Source: Massospora cicadina (taxonomy: Eukaryota; Entomophthoromycota; Entomophthoromycetes; Entomophthorales; Entomophthoraceae). Taken from it: a stretch of 64,000 nucleotides of DNA. The position numbers and the translations under genes are program-made. The notes under the pieces are model-generated. The model was not told the DNA's origin. It saw only the letters and a program-made list of their open reading frames with translations, and ran no database searches. Position 1 is the stretch's first letter, and each line of letters begins with the position of its first letter. The DNA lies in assembly GCA_022478985.1 (NCBI GenBank), contig JAKSZP010002666.1:186001-250000 (forward strand), given 5' to 3'. Below are positions 10,986-22,875 of this stretch, piece after piece.

Positions 10986-12930
10986 TTTAACTGAGGCAAG
11001 CCGACCAGGGGATGGACAACACTGAAACAGAAACTCCTGAAACATAAAAAAACAAAACCAATAACTGACTGCCCTAAACAAGCAGCGGAAGAAACAAAAG
11101 TAACGAAAAAACAACCTACCAGGTGGCACTGCGGCAAGACGCTTATCTCATCATGGCGGAGGGGGAGGGGGATCAGGCGGATCATCATCATCAGCTTGGC
11201 ATTGAAAAGGCGTATCAAAGCTGATAGCAAGGGGGTTGGGGCATCCACAGGATGAGGTTCAATTTGAAATAGATAGTCGTTGCATTTGACAATTTGGTCC
11301 TGGGCGAAGTCCTCTATTAGTTCAGCAATATGGTGCTCAGCTTATATGCGGTCATCAGGAAGTTGGGCTAATAATTTCAATGTTTGCTCTGATGATGTGT
11401 GTGGATGGGAAAATTTTTCCAAATAAACAACACATTTGACAGCATTGGTGGCAGTTGCATGGAGGCTTTTGAGTTCCTCTTTTGTAAAAGGAGGAAAGTC
11501 AGAAGGATCAAGGGGGTGCAGCCCTTTTTAGATTCAGTAACAAGGTTTGCCACAGCTTCATGAAGATGAAAATTTTTCCAAGGCTACCATGGCTTCAGAA
11601 AGCTGGTGGTCATTTTGGTATGGGATAACATTGAATTTGGTGACCTATTGTTTGGGTGGGAGTGGGGCATCAAAGTCTGAATTTATAAAAGTTTCTAAAT
11701 TGATTGGTTTAGCTGGAGGTGGGAAAATTTCACATGATTCGGCCACTTCATCCAATAAGTCCCAGGAATTTTGATTGATAGATTGATTCAGTTTTAAGTG
11801 GGTGTTGTTGGGTAGTTTGGGGCGATAAAATTTTTGGATTGAATATGGGTCCAAAACTGTTTCCAAAACGGTTAGCATGGTGGAAATTGGCTGGCTTGGA
11901 TTTGGGTTGCTAGATTTTGCTTCTTATTCATTGAGCGCACTACCTGTGGGGTGGGGGCAGCCAAAATCCCCACTAAAAAGCTGTTAGTGTGGCCTCCTGG
12001 ATGGGGTTAACAGTATTCACAGGGTTTAAATTATATTGACATTCCTTTTTGGTATGGTTCAATTCATGTCAGAGGGGGAAAACTATGCAGCCGTTGTCAA
12101 TGTGAGCCCAAATTTAAGTGGTCAGGTGCGGATGGGATGCAGGCATGCAGTGGATATGCTGGGACATATTCAGCTGGTGGAGGGTAATGATGGCCATTGC
12201 CTGGGGTGCCATGAGGCGCTCAGCACTACTTGGAACAATCAATTGGATGATGGGTTTTTTGCTTAAGTGTCCAGCCCTGACATCAACTCCTCATAAAGTG
12301 TTTTAGTGGAAAGGTTTGAGGGGAGTTCGCAAATTTCACCACAAGTGTGGTATCATCTAGGATTGTATTTTAGTGGTAGTAATGGGGGTGTTTTTGTATA
12401 TTAAGGGTGTAAATGCTGCAGTGGCCGCGTCCTCTTTGGTGGGAAGCCTAAATCTAAATAGCCCATGTAAGGGCGGAAGTCTATAAATCCTGCCAGAGCA
12501 AAGGTGGCTGTTGCTGGCTCAATAATCATTTTGTCAGCATACAAGAAGAGACATTTATACTTGACATAGAGGCAAAAGTAGATAGTGGATAGAGGTAGGG
12601 CTAGGTGGTGGGGATGGGTCAAGTGGACTCATGCAAGGTGGAACCAAGTCCCTTAAAGGTACATAGTGGCTGGATGTATTTTGTGGACTGGATGAGCCAG
12701 TCTGCACACGTTTGCCTGCTGGGCGGTAAACGGTAATGGGTGGAGCACTACTGCCCCATACTGGGGCTTCAGGTGGTAGATCCAAGGACATATATTGTGA
12801 TTTTGATGCGGTGAGGTGGTGATGGAGAATTGAATTGTTTTCAAAAGCGCTTAAAGTGATTTCCACCATCTCCATTCTTGATTAAACAATTTGATTTGCT
12901 GTTCATTAATTTTACATCAATTGTACATAG
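10985..12930 (-). mobile_element. Element B: ORF1-only LINE-derived retroposon
   Basis: Minus-strand element of about 1.9 kb that ends in the LINE-type 3' terminus (10,989-11,018) but encodes only an ORF1-like protein; no endonuclease or RT is present between the ORF1 and the 3' end. It matches C1 and C2 along its length: the N-terminal PPEAPVWGSSAPPITVYRPA block, an FAPAGFIDFRPYxGYxDLGF-type block, a damaged knuckle ending HELNHTKKEC, NPWDLL, and DAPTPLLSALI near the 3' end. The right boundary is approximate and no target duplication was found. Confidence 0.7.
10990..12875 (-). pseudogene. ORF1-like protein of element B
   Basis: Decayed coding region spread over three frames. Recognisable parts, N to C: PVWGSSAPPITVYRPAGKRV (about 12.75 kb), ATATFALAGFIDFRPYMGYL with DLGFPPKRT (about 12.5 kb), a knuckle region around 12.05-12.12 kb reading CIVFPL, stop, HELNHTKKEC, the block NPWDLLDEVAESCEIF (11.8 kb), and DAPTPLLSALIRLFNAK (11.2 kb). 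These blocks recur in C1 and C2, which shows this was once one protein of roughly 550-600 residues occupying nearly the whole element. Confidence 0.6.
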
Positions 12931-15040
12931 TAGCCTCACGATTTTCCTGATGAATTTTAAAGCAAGTCTTTTATGATTTGAGGAATCAGGAATGAAGCTG
13001 CTGGGTGAATGCTAGAATGTCTTTGGATCTCCATGTGGGACATTCTAATATTTGCAACTAGCAGCAAAGAGCAGGGTTGATGGATAGGCAGAGGTATGAC
13101 TTGGTTTAGCACACCCCTGCTGTTCTTGAGTGTGCGTCTGTAGTGTATACGTGCTTGAGCTCAAGTGCAACCTAGTATAACTATAATGACTAGTTCATCC
13201 TCCAAATTTTAAAGTTTCATAAATTATAGCCTCCATAGTCGGGCTAGTAGCTGATAATTATGATAGGATTCATTGTCAAGAGCTGGAAAATTAAAGGATA
13301 TTTGCGCTGAAAACTCACTTCTCTCAAATCTAAGCAGGTATTTCTTGTTAGTAAAAATTGATCTAAATTTCCACAATCTTTTTTTAACCTTTCTGGATTA
13401 TGTCTCTGTGTAATTATTCATATTTGGGAAGGTATGTCCTCACGTGGTAGCCTTAGAAGTTTACCTTGCAGAAAGCACTAATTTCGTTTTCCCAAAGTTT
13501 TATTCGGATGTTTATATTCAAAGGCTTAGAAATTATAAATTTATCATCAGTGTTCTTCTATAAAAAGGACAATTCGTCAAATGGAAACGCCACCTTAGCA
13601 ATAATATAGATCGTACAAGATATAACAAAGCTTTATTTTACATAAATAAAGTGTAAATATTGTCTTTCTTATAATTTTGGTGATAATTTACAGATATGGC
13701 AGGGTTTTTACACAGGGTCAAACCCACTGAGCAATAGAAAGGACAATATGGAGATTGCTGGTCCTCAGAAAACACTTAATTCAATAAATATAATAATATA
13801 AAACAATTGCCCTGACAACACTTCTATATTTTAATGTAAAATATCAGCGGATCCTTGCCACTCCGCTCTCTCTTTCCTAATAACAGACCTCCTCTTTCAA
13901 TCTTCTTATCTTGCTTATACATTACTGACTTTGGGTAATACTGATTCTTTTACTTAGACTAATCATTACGCCATATTCTCATTGGTTTTGGAAGAGTCTA
14001 CATTCATTAAATTCAGGATCGCCTTAGTTTGAGGCAATCTACCAATTATTTGTCATGCATCAACGTCTATTAACTGCCTTATTTGAAGGGCGAATCAATA
14101 ACCATCCGCTCTGACCCAATATCGCCTCATTTCAGGCGGCTCAAATACTTGTACTATATAACTATTGTCAGCCGATACAAGCTGATCTGCCATGGCTATT
14201 TAGTCTTATTGTCCAGTCAAATCAGAATCTCAACGGTCTTCAAAGGGCATGCATCTAGTAAGAAAACTGGTCCCTTATATATGTAAGATCTTCCTTAAGA
14301 TCAAGTTATTTTTATTTTAGATTGTAAAAGGATGGGAGCCTTTGCACCCTTTGATATGGTTCAAATTTGTTTCAGCCATTTGCATCTTTGGAGACAATAG
14401 CCTAAACAATGGATTCATCAGGCAATAGTTTCAATTTGATCAATATCAAACTTTACAAAGAATGATAAAATTTCTGAAGTGACTCTAATTATGTCGCCCT
14501 AGCACCCCTCCTTTTTAGGAGTTTATATCCTTTTTCATTAACCTGCTGTTGAGGTCTGAACTAAAAAAGACCACTAATTATGTCTTTTGTACATGCTTCT
14601 GTAAGACATCTATTTAAAATGGTTGGACACCATCACTAAGAGGTTCTACGTCATTCAAGATTTAAAAACTAAACCTCACATGTGCCTAAATTATATTTAT
14701 TAGTATTATCATATGCATACTATTAAAAAGTTATGTTTTACTGCGGACTAATAAATGATGTTTGACAACTGCTTTCCAATAAAAGTCCAAAAAGATATGC
14801 TTCAGTAGATTCCCAAATAAATTACGTCTTAAATAAGTAGTTTTAAAAATCAAGTTCAGAAACAAAAATCATTCAGCTGAAAACTTAAGATACAACCTTG
14901 CTAGTCTACCTGATATTCATGGTTAGTGCAATTTTATTGGCTATATTTCTTTTATTTTAATATTCTGTCTAATAGTTGGAATCTCACACCATGAATCTCC
15001 ACCAGTTCCGTTGGGCATCTTGGCTTCCAGGATTACCTGA
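12931..15040. other. Unidentified AT-rich stretch upstream of element E collagen-like segment
   Basis: No coding region is recognisable. By comparison with element D, the primer site, leader and Gag N-terminus of element E should fall at roughly 14.2-15.0 kb, so its 5' LTR may lie near 13.9-14.2 kb, but I could not delimit it. The remainder may be the continuation of fragment F. Confidence 0.3.
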
Positions 15041-15049
15041 AATTATTGT

Positions 15050-15190
15050 TTTACTGGGGTATCTGGCCCTGGATAAAAAGGAATTTTTGGTCTAGAGGCT
15101 CAATTTGACCCTCAGGAGTCCCTGGGCCGCATAGTCCTATAGGACAAACTGCCTTGCTAAGACCCCTGGCCTACATGGCCCACCTGTAAC
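15050..15190 (+). pseudogene. Collagen-like Gag segment of element E
   Basis: The plus strand reads KRNFWSRGSI, stop, PSGVPGPHSPIGQT in one frame, with a Gly-rich lead-in GVSGPG in another. This is a decayed Gly-X-Y repeat. It sits about 600 bases upstream of the capsid relic, the distance seen in elements D and G. Confidence 0.45.
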
Positions 15191-15689
15191 ATCCAGTCCT
15201 GAAGTAACAAAGACTCTCATTTAGAGTCGCATTTTACTCTACAAAGCAATTTAAAAATTTAGAATGTCAACAAAAATCAGTAGCTTAGTAACATAGAGTT
15301 GACCTAATTGGACTTCTCTTTACCTTGATGTAAGAATGAAATATCTGGCCAGAGCTTGAATATAAAGGGTTTACCATATATGCTACTGTGTAATTTATAA
15401 TGTAGACCAAATGACCATACTAGATTCATTACTGAGAAAATTGAGATTAGTTACTAATAACTCTGAAATGATTTAAGTGAGCAATGAACTGAGTTAAAAT
15501 CATCTAGGGATTAGATTGTCTAAGAAGTAAAATCATTTTAGCTTTATATTGGTTAATCAACATCAATTATTATAACAAAATTTTTGTGCTCATTTTATAT
15601 ATTTCCAGATTAATGGAACCCTTCCACTGAGTCATCTGAATCAAAGTAGCATATAAAACAGGAGATATTTTATTAACTCAATTACTGAT

Positions 15690-15800
15690 ACTTATTTACC
15701 CATGATCAAGTAAAAGTTTGAAACAGGATAAGGAACTATAGGGTCCTTTATTCCTTTATAAGTATGCTATGTAAGATTACACATATAAACAAAAAAAAGC
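15690..15800 (+). pseudogene. Gag capsid relic of element E
   Basis: The plus strand reads SLKQDKEL, stop, GPLFLYKYAM, stop, DYTYKQK. Element D has an EGSIIAFLYLYEKVLNEATD block here. The match in length, order and hydrophobic pattern supports a retrotransposon-gag relic, although identity is low. Confidence 0.45.
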
Positions 15801-16579
15801 GCCTCTCCAACTGTTTAGTAAAAATATTGCATAAGAGATAATAGGTCACAATTTAAAAGTCGTTTAAACTGCGCTCAAAGAGAGAGTTGAAAAAATGCCT
15901 ATAAGTGATAGAATGTAGTTTATTAGAACCAAGCATTATAGCTATTCTGCTTATAAATGTAGAATCACCCACAGAATTTGAATATTGTTTCCACCATAAA
16001 GTCCAGATGTTAGAATCTAGTAACATAAAAACGGTAGATGAACTATCACTGCAGTCCCATCCAGACTAATCTTTTAGATCAGAACTCTTTTTAAAAATGA
16101 AATGGTGAAGCGCAACTTTATTTCATAATTGGACATAAAAGAACAGCCAATTGATATTTCTTCCACACTGTTGAAAAAGACTGCAAATGTACCTCACTTT
16201 TTATATAGCCTAGTGATAATGTCACAGACAAGAAAGAAAAAAATAAATCTTTGCGCTGCAGATTTTATGATGTACATTATCAACTAGATGAAAAATGCAT
16301 AAAATTATTATTTGATGAGGAAAAAGGCATTTAACATAAAAGAAGCGCTCTTCTTGTTGACCTGAAAACTAAGCCTCAACGTGAACAAAAATTGATTTAG
16401 GTCCTTTGAAAAGAAGCAGTCTAGATTTCAGCTAAAAAGATGTTTACCTTAGTAGACAAATAAGAAAGATGAGTGATTTATTTAATCTTGTTTATATTTC
16501 TGCTATCACTTCCTCTGAATTAATGAGATCTACTTTATGACCATGCCTTCACAACTTATAAGTATTGTTACTCAATCTG

Positions 16580-16650
16580 AAGAGCAGGTATACAAGTTCA
16601 AAATTTATTGCTATAAAGGATATTAGGTCCCTGTAAATGTTTATCAAAAT
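16580..16650 (+). pseudogene. Protease active-site relic of element E
   Basis: Around 16,610 the plus strand encodes AIKDIRS and, after a one-base loss, PVNVY. The equivalent in element D is AIIDTGSPVNVV. The DTG triad is changed to DIR. Placement between capsid and RT relics supports the assignment. Confidence 0.4.
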
Positions 16651-17049
16651 TAAACTGAAATAACAAATCAAGGCTGCACTCACCTACATCTTGGTGTGAA
16701 TATGGTACTACAGGGAATGCTTGCAATAAATACCATGGCTTTTAATTACCCTTGAAATTTTTCTTCAATTTTCCTCTTAATACCCTTGCTATATTACAGA
16801 CAGCTAATATCATGATCTTTTAATTAGATCCAATTTTCTAGAGATTCAGGGTTAAACATTATGTCAAAACTTTATTCCATACTATGCTATTAACTGCCCC
16901 TTATGTTATCTTCTAGAAGCAGTGTGACAAATTGAAATGACAGATAAGTTTACTTGAAGTTGACCAAAGTATATTAGCTTGACTATCAAGCTATAAGACC
17001 TAGGACTGGATCACCTCCTCATATAACTGATCTCCAAGAGGTCATGACA

Positions 17050-17330
17050 TTGTTTTACCCAGGAGCTTGATATACCTGCTAATTCCCAAGCTATTATAAT
17101 CCCAGAAACACGTCATATCAGCTGGCCACATTTTATAGATTATAACGTTTCTTAACTTGCAGTAAAGGAGTAAGTTATTTACCCTAGAATACTAGACCCT
17201 TATATACTATAACTATTTCATTATTGTTACTTATCATATCTCGCACTTATTGAGATTTTAAGTGCTAATCCCCAATTACTTTTGCTTGCCTCATACCTCT
17301 AACCAATCTGGTTGGGTGCAGAATACGGTA
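17050..17330 (+). pseudogene. dUTPase-like relic of element E
   Basis: The plus strand reads LDIPANSQAIIIPETRHISA and then GHIL. Element D has LVIPPKSQVIINTSLHFSIP and KGHLL at the same relative position between protease and RT. Downstream residues are too decayed to align. Assignment relies on D, where the dUTPase-like fold is much clearer. Confidence 0.35.
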
Positions 17331-17469
17331 CCTAATTGAGCTTTGACATTTAGAAAACTCCTAGTATATGTACCCCTTGAGAATATGGTTAGTAAAATCT
17401 TGACTACTTTTGTCTCTTAAAAAATGAGAAATTATCTAATAATTATGCTGTTTTCTTCTTTACTGATAC

Positions 17470-18210
17470 CTATGACTTTGAGGAAATATCGAATTTAACT
17501 CATTATGTGGACACTAGGAATGCTTATCTATTCACCTATTCTATAAGGCTTAAAGTGGAAGATGCTAAAGTGGCTATAGAGCTCAAACAATTTATTGATG
17601 ATAGGCAGCAGATTGTTAGGTCCATGAGTTTCAACTTTATTTCTCATTAAAGAGAAGATAAGGGGTTATTAAGTGCTACTGGATTGAAGCAAGAAGAATT
17701 CAGTATTTTAGTACTATTACCTTTTGTCTTGTATAGACGTTACATTCAAGTTTCTGGCTGGTTTTAAATAATTTTCTTCCATGGCTTTTAGCAGTGTATT
17801 GGCAACTTTCCCTTCATCTAAAGAATTAATAGAACCTTGATATCTAAAAGGTCTGTTTAGACCTCTTTATAGGCCTCAGGGGTTATGTAGCTCCCTGGCC
17901 ACCTTCTGGCGTGCCATGGATGGAATTCTGTGTGATTTAATGATGCCTTGTATCCAGATCTATCTGAATGATATTACTATACTCTCACAGACCTTCAACA
18001 TCCATGTTGAGCATTTATTGAGTTGTTTGAATGGCTTTAAAATGCATCCATAAAACTGAAAACTTCAAATTATTTTTTAAGGGAATTTAAAATCATAGAG
18101 CATCATTTTACTATGGTTGACATTCAACATATTACTAATAAAGCTATTTCTTTAATTAAAATGGCTCCTAGAAAGAGCTTACATGATATCCAGTATTTCT
18201 AAAGTTGATA
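17470..18210 (+). pseudogene. Reverse transcriptase of element E
   Basis: Decayed RT. It begins YDFEEISNLTHYVDTRNAYL with KVEDAKVAIELKQFI behind it, matching YDFGKMKGVVHTVETGDH and KVEEAQVTKELNQLL of element D. Near 17.87 kb it reads GLCSSLATFWRAMDGILCDL, then IQIYLNDITILSQTF. The catalytic YLDD is YLND. A connection block, KMAPRKSLHDIQYF, follows. Many stops. Confidence 0.65.
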
Positions 18211-18920
18211 ATAGGTAACTAGAAATTTTATTCAACACTTTGTTGATTTTGCTATGCCCTAGTATTTTTAGCACATATAAAATTGCCATATAATTGGAGG
18301 TTAGAACAGTATCATATATTTGACACCCCTGCAAATTGATCTTCACACCTCACCAGTTTATTAAACCCACATTATTATTAATATTTCTTATATTTACTTT
18401 TGCTAGTGAAGGGGCAACAAAATTATCTTGGCCCAGCATGCTGCTTAAAAAGTTGACCTCCAGTTGCCTATCATAAAAGTCCAGACAAAAATGAAAAGGA
18501 ATTATAGTGTGACTTAAAGAATGTGTCTATATGCAATTCAACCTATTATAATTTTTGGATTTTTCTTTGGAGAACATATTTTTTAAAAAAAATTATTCAA
18601 GGTGAGTTGACATTGGGACAAATTTACCACACCGAGAATTTTTCTAGCCAGTACAGGTTTTAAACTCGAAACCTACACTAAGGTGGAAGCAGTTTTACCT
18701 GCCAGGCTAACCACCATCGGAGAGCTCATTATAACACCATATGAATCAAAAGTAATTACTCTAGAATCAGCAAATGATGTTTCTAGACAGTAGAGTTGAT
18801 TGTTGGGCTTTATATCTTTAAACATGGTTTAATATTTTTCATTTTCTTGGCGATATATATTAAAATGCTGATAGATTATATCGCATGCCAATTCTAACCC
18901 TCCTTACTGATGGCAAAAAT
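18211..18920 (+). pseudogene. RNase H of element E, split by a SINE-like insert
   Basis: Upstream of the insert, a KPTLLLIF segment with FASEGA stands where D has KPFFLHADTCNVA. Downstream of it, SRVDCWALYL and NADRLYRMPILTLLTDGKNK match RLAHWAL and SADGLSxLPILTLEPEKEER of element D. The domain therefore brackets the SINE-like sequence at 18.6-18.73 kb. Confidence 0.5.
18600..18730 (-). mobile_element. tRNA-related SINE-like insert
   Basis: On the minus strand an A-box-like TGGTTAGCCTGG (18,702-18,713) is followed about 28 bases later by a B-box-like GGTTTCGAGTTT (within 18,656-18,673), which lies in a potential TψC-type stem (AGGTTT paired with AAACCT). This spacing is that of a tRNA-derived RNA polymerase III promoter. 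The flanks do not fold as a complete tRNA. The body ends in a T-rich tract. It interrupts RNase H of element E. Only one copy is in the window and no clear target duplication was found. Confidence 0.5.
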
Positions 18921-19259
18921 AAATTACATCAAATTATTCTCATCCTTATTTATAGCCTTTGGTCTTCCCTGAGGTTAAACAGAACTTTATTGCGGTACTA
19001 AAAATGCTTAATATTGCTAATTGTTATAAACCAGAGGAAAAAATAGGTACATATTTTTGCCTTCCTTTTGAGCAAAGTAATCCTTAAATAGCATTAATAT
19101 GTAAGTCATAGCGCAGTAAGGAAAATTATCCAAAGATTACATAATTGATAACATTTTTGAAAAAAAGACTGATCTATAAATGATGTTCTATTATCTTGCC
19201 TGACATTAAAGCACAATGGACCACTAAATCCAAAATTACAACATTCGAAATTTTCCTTT

Positions 19260-19850
19260 TTGGTCTTTACTCAAGTGAACATTAATATTGTGGGTCCCTT
19301 GCCTACTTACTCGCGTGGACTTGTTGGTCCTTATTGGTATAGACTATATAACTAATTTAGTGGAGGTTATCTCTCAATCTACTTCCACAGTAAAGTCTAC
19401 TGTAAATTTCAATCATTAGTATGTTTTTACTAAGATTTTAAGTCCCATGGTGTTACACTATATGGCAATTGATTCAATCTATGTCTCATTGCTACAAAAA
19501 TAAAAACTTATTATTACTAAACAGTTATTTGCCACCATTAAACTTGAACTAATGGTGCTGCGGAGTGAGTAAATGGAATGCTGAACTCTATCATAAGAAC
19601 GAATTCTATTAATGTCCCTATGAGGTTGGGTTTACTTAGTCTCACTAGTGCTCTACGGATATACCAAGTGAGTTATTATTTAAAATTGTAAAAATGTCCA
19701 AATTACTAAACTGTATGGCTAGACCCAATGCTACCAATTAGTGTTTATCCACCGTAAGATATTTACTATAGAGACAATTGATAAATCATTAACTTTTTGC
19801 TAATGAGATAATCTGATTACAAGCTATCATTATAGTTAATATATAAACAA
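19260..19850 (+). pseudogene. Integrase relic of element E
   Basis: The plus strand reads NIVGPLPTYSRGLVGPYW, aligned with IDVVGPFPRGVHGH of element D, then a decayed block near 19.56 kb where an NGAAE-like segment precedes VNGMLNSII, matching NGAIERVNGTL. The catalytic Asp of the first motif is Asn. Strand and order complete element E. Confidence 0.55.
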
Positions 19851-19879
19851 CCTCTTGGTAAACTAAACAGTTTTAGATC

Positions 19880-20170
19880 TCATTGCAATGTTCCAGAAAA
19901 AGCCAAAATCAGGTCAGATTTGAAAAGATTAAGTCCTATTTGAAAATACGTGAGATTATGGAAGATTCTAAGTAACAACAGGATGGGCCACTGTCCCATA
20001 TGAGTCAAAGGGCCAAATTGACATTGAGACCACCATGAGAGTGGTGGAAGCTTCCGTGTATAATAAAAGGCTTTGTCTCTTCTGAGACTTTGAAAAGGTC
20101 TTGTCAATCTTGAGGGGCGATACCCATACAAGAATGCGTCCCCTATTAGAAAACAAATATTCCCTTGTTT
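19880..20170 (+). repeat. Probable LTR segment at the element E / element G junction
   Basis: The segment has LTR character: a TATA-like TATAATAAAAGG near 20,058 followed by a possible R region with GGGGCGATACCC. The LTR of Element 3 has a similar TAATAAAATAAAGG and GGGGCAATAGC arrangement. No partner copy was found, so it may be the 3' LTR of E or the 5' LTR of G. Confidence 0.3.
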
Positions 20171-21160
20171 AATAAAAAATTATGTTTTATTACACTTAGC
20201 ACACTTATAATACTAAAATCTTGCATAGATCTTAGTAAAGTAATATATCATTAGAGCATATGATGGTACTAATTTGACTTATAATCATCTAGCCTAAAAA
20301 GCCTGACAATAAAATTTGATTTTCTGAAATTAGCGTTTCTACTAGATTCTTCTGAGGAAATAAGTTGACAATGTACCTTCTCAAAGATTAATCATCTCAG
20401 CGAATGAAAGTTACATAAAAATTTGGAAGAATTGAGTTGACAGGATTGGTCCGCTATGGCCAGCAAGATATATCTATTACAACATAATTTTTTTAAATTT
20501 GACATATCCATGTTTTTGATATTCCATCCTTGATGAAGAAACTAAACAAATATAATCCTCTTAGGTTGCTCAAATAATGGAAGCCCTACTTTATGGAGCT
20601 TTGAAAAATGGAAAATGTTAATATAGAACTTCATTTGCCCAGGTTGATATTAATTTTATGAATCTCTATATAAAGGCTTTTGTTCCAAGTATGGAATTGG
20701 GAGTTACTCAGACTGAGGCTTATCTCTGACTATTCTTTGATCTGGCTCTTCATCATAAACTACATTTGCAAGGGCTGCATCACATGGAGTTTCAAAGACT
20801 ATTTAACAGCAATCACCAAATTATTCTTGGATTCTTAAATTATATGAGATTGTCTCTAACTATGGCTGAAAAAACTTTGAGGAAATGTTGACAACAAAAA
20901 AAGGACTAATAAATTAAAAATCGCTTTGTATAGCTTAATTACAGATTTGGTGGATACCTGTATGAAAAGATTTTCCTGCAGCTCATCAATGCTAGTGTAT
21001 AATGAGCTCCTGGTTTGATCAGATGGGGACCAATTCTAGACTATACTCTCCAAATAACTGCAGCTCTGCAAAGGTCAGATTAAAACTTTGCAGAACAAAT
21101 TCGTCAGCTTAGTGCTTTGGACAATGCTTTCATTTATACAGAACCTACTGCCATCAGTAA
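20171..21160 (+). other. Probable leader and Gag N-terminus of element G
   Basis: No open frame of note. By distance from the capsid relic, the primer site of element G should lie near 20.35 kb, but no clear match to the shared primer sequence was found. The N-terminal Gag region of D is itself poorly conserved, so nothing more can be claimed. Confidence 0.3.
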
Positions 21161-21980
21161 GCCCTGCATCCCAATTGGGTTGAAGGGCTGGAAGTCCTAA
21201 AAGCCATTGAGGACCTTTATGACTTAGGAGTCCTGAAGAACTAGAGCAGGATGAGTCTACGCCGTATGCCCATGTGAGACGAGGACTCACAATACATGCA
21301 TTGCCAATCTACAGTGACATTATGGTAATAGCTTAGGGAGGAAATAATGACGTTAAAGGAAATTTATCCTGACTCTAATCTATTTCTGACTGCTCTCCAT
21401 GACAGCAATACTCATCAACTATTTTGTACCAAAGCAGCTTATGACAGCATGCTAGTCAAGCCGCCATAGATGACAAGACCAAATTCCTCACATCTTTTAA
21501 AAGATCTTGGAAACAAAGCATCAAATGTCTTTACAACAATTCGTTGACAATTTGAGAAAACCAACGACTATAGCTTCTTAGCTTCAAAGTCAGCCCTAAA
21601 GTGTAGGACTTGAGCTCATCAAATAAATTATGATCTCCACATTTGCCACCAGCAGATGAATCAGTTTCACATAGCAGATCCTTTTATATTGACCCTTCAT
21701 AATTAAAAGACCTTTGACCCCAGCTATCAATATCCTATCTGAGACGATTATCTCTTTTAAACCTACTTTTAAGGATATGCATTCACATGGAAATGAGAGC
21801 ATCAAACTTTTTGTCAATGAGACTGCTATTGTACAAACAATGGAATGTCAGAAGATTTAACATATTTAAGTCTGCATTTATAATATTGCTCTTGAGATCG
21901 TGTTTTCTTACTTTAAAGCATTTATCTCTAGTATGCAGACTAAAGAAGCCCTTATCAAGGAGTTTATCTTAGGCTTAATC
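21160..21980 (+). pseudogene. Gag of element G (collagen-like segment and capsid relic)
   Basis: A decayed Gly-X-Y stretch near 21,186-21,245 reads AGSPKSH, stop, GPL, stop, LRSPEEL. About 600 bases downstream, FKPTFKDMHSHGNESIKLFV begins the capsid relic, which matches the FKSVFKGKYSPGEGSIIAF block of element D. MQTKEALIKEFILG near 21.95 kb corresponds to WAQVKEALFKQFES in D. Multiple stops and frameshifts. Confidence 0.55.
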
Positions 21981-22559
21981 TCTGTCCAACTGTGAGCAGG
22001 CGTTTACGCTTATTAAAATATAAAAGAATTATTATATATAAATTTGCTAACCATTTCTACTAAGAGGCACAGGCTCCTATTCATTTTCAACCATGTCACT
22101 TTAGATCATGTAATTCACCCATTTTGTCCATTATCTGTTCTCAAAGCAATCTGACGTTCAATTTACAGTTTTTAAGAAGTTGTTTAAACTGATCTTATTA
22201 TCAATGAGGCATTTTTTTGATTACTTGAGGTTGATAAACGCCATAACCGTTTATACAAGAGTTTAATCTCTCATATTTAAGCGTAAGGTAGAAAATAAAA
22301 TAAAATTCAAACAGAATTTCTTTAATTACTGCGTCTTCCAAAACCACCTGGAAAACCTAAAGTTGGAATAAGAAATGAGATCATGATGATAAAAGAGGCT
22401 CCATCCTAGGGCGGAGGATCCTTAAACTGACTAACCTGCGCCTCAACAATATGATGATTACTCTTCTCCTAAATGTTTTGTTTCATCTAATCATGACACC
22501 CTTGATGTCTCTGCCAAATTACTAGGAATAATCGATACACTTCTTGTCCAGTTGTAAAT

Positions 22560-22671
22560 TTCATATATTTCATACCCATTTTGGATCAGAAGTAACCTGA
22601 GTCAAGATAGTATTACACCAGGTAAAATTCATGGCCATAGTTTTTACATTGGCTCCCCAGTTGTAAAAAAT
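22560..22671 (+). pseudogene. Protease of element G, upstream half
   Basis: The plus strand ends in YIGSPVVKN just before the terminus of the H LTR. In element D the active-site region is DTGSPVNVV. The remainder of this protease continues at 37,837, on the far side of element H. The active-site Asp-Thr is replaced. Confidence 0.5.
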
Positions 22672-22875
22672 TGTGAACTGGTGTTACTCAACTCTTTCCA
22701 TTGGAAAGAACACCAATATGTAAACTTAAGACTTTGATCTCTTAGGACTATAACTCCTTTCAGCTCCCAAGGTTTTCTTTCATAGGTTATTTATATGTAT
22801 AATCAAACCTCTTTTACAAACAACATTTAGAAAGTGGTGATTGATCCTAGTATGGATACTAGTATCATTTAAGGT
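22672..22875 (-). repeat. Element H 3' LTR, part 1
   Basis: Matches the inner end of the 5' LTR at 32,593 onward, for example the CCAATATGTAAAC segment and TAGTATGGATACTAGTATCA just before the Element 2 insertion point. The outer terminus starts TGTGAA in both copies. Confidence 0.75.
22871..22875. repeat. Target-site duplication of Element 2, left copy
   Basis: AAGGT directly precedes the TGTTGGA terminus of Element 2. The same five bases follow its other terminus at 28,349-28,353. Skipping Element 2 restores the H LTR sequence, as seen in the uninterrupted copy at about 32.8 kb. Confidence 0.85.

Larger units (their letters stand above)
14200..20170 (+). mobile_element. Element E: highly decayed Ty3/gypsy element of the collagen-Gag family
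   Basis: Plus-strand element recognised by a series of relics in the same order and spacing as element D: collagen-like Gag segment (15.05-15.19 kb), capsid relic (15.7 kb), protease relic (16.6 kb), dUTPase-like relic (17.05-17.33 kb), RT (17.47-18.2 kb), RNase H (18.2-18.9 kb) and integrase (19.26-19.85 kb). Collagen-to-RT spacing is about 2.4 kb versus 2.3 kb in D. There is hardly an open stretch above 50 codons, so it is among the oldest insertions here. Ends are approximate. Confidence 0.7.

Noticed and set aside
18600..18730. Functional tRNA gene
   Set aside because: Pol III box-like motifs are present, but there is no matching acceptor stem or proper anticodon arm. SINE-like is the better reading.
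22667..22671. Target-site duplication for element H
   Set aside because: The five bases on the left (AAAAT) do not match those at 37,837 onward (TGTCA); termini may have decayed, so none is claimed.
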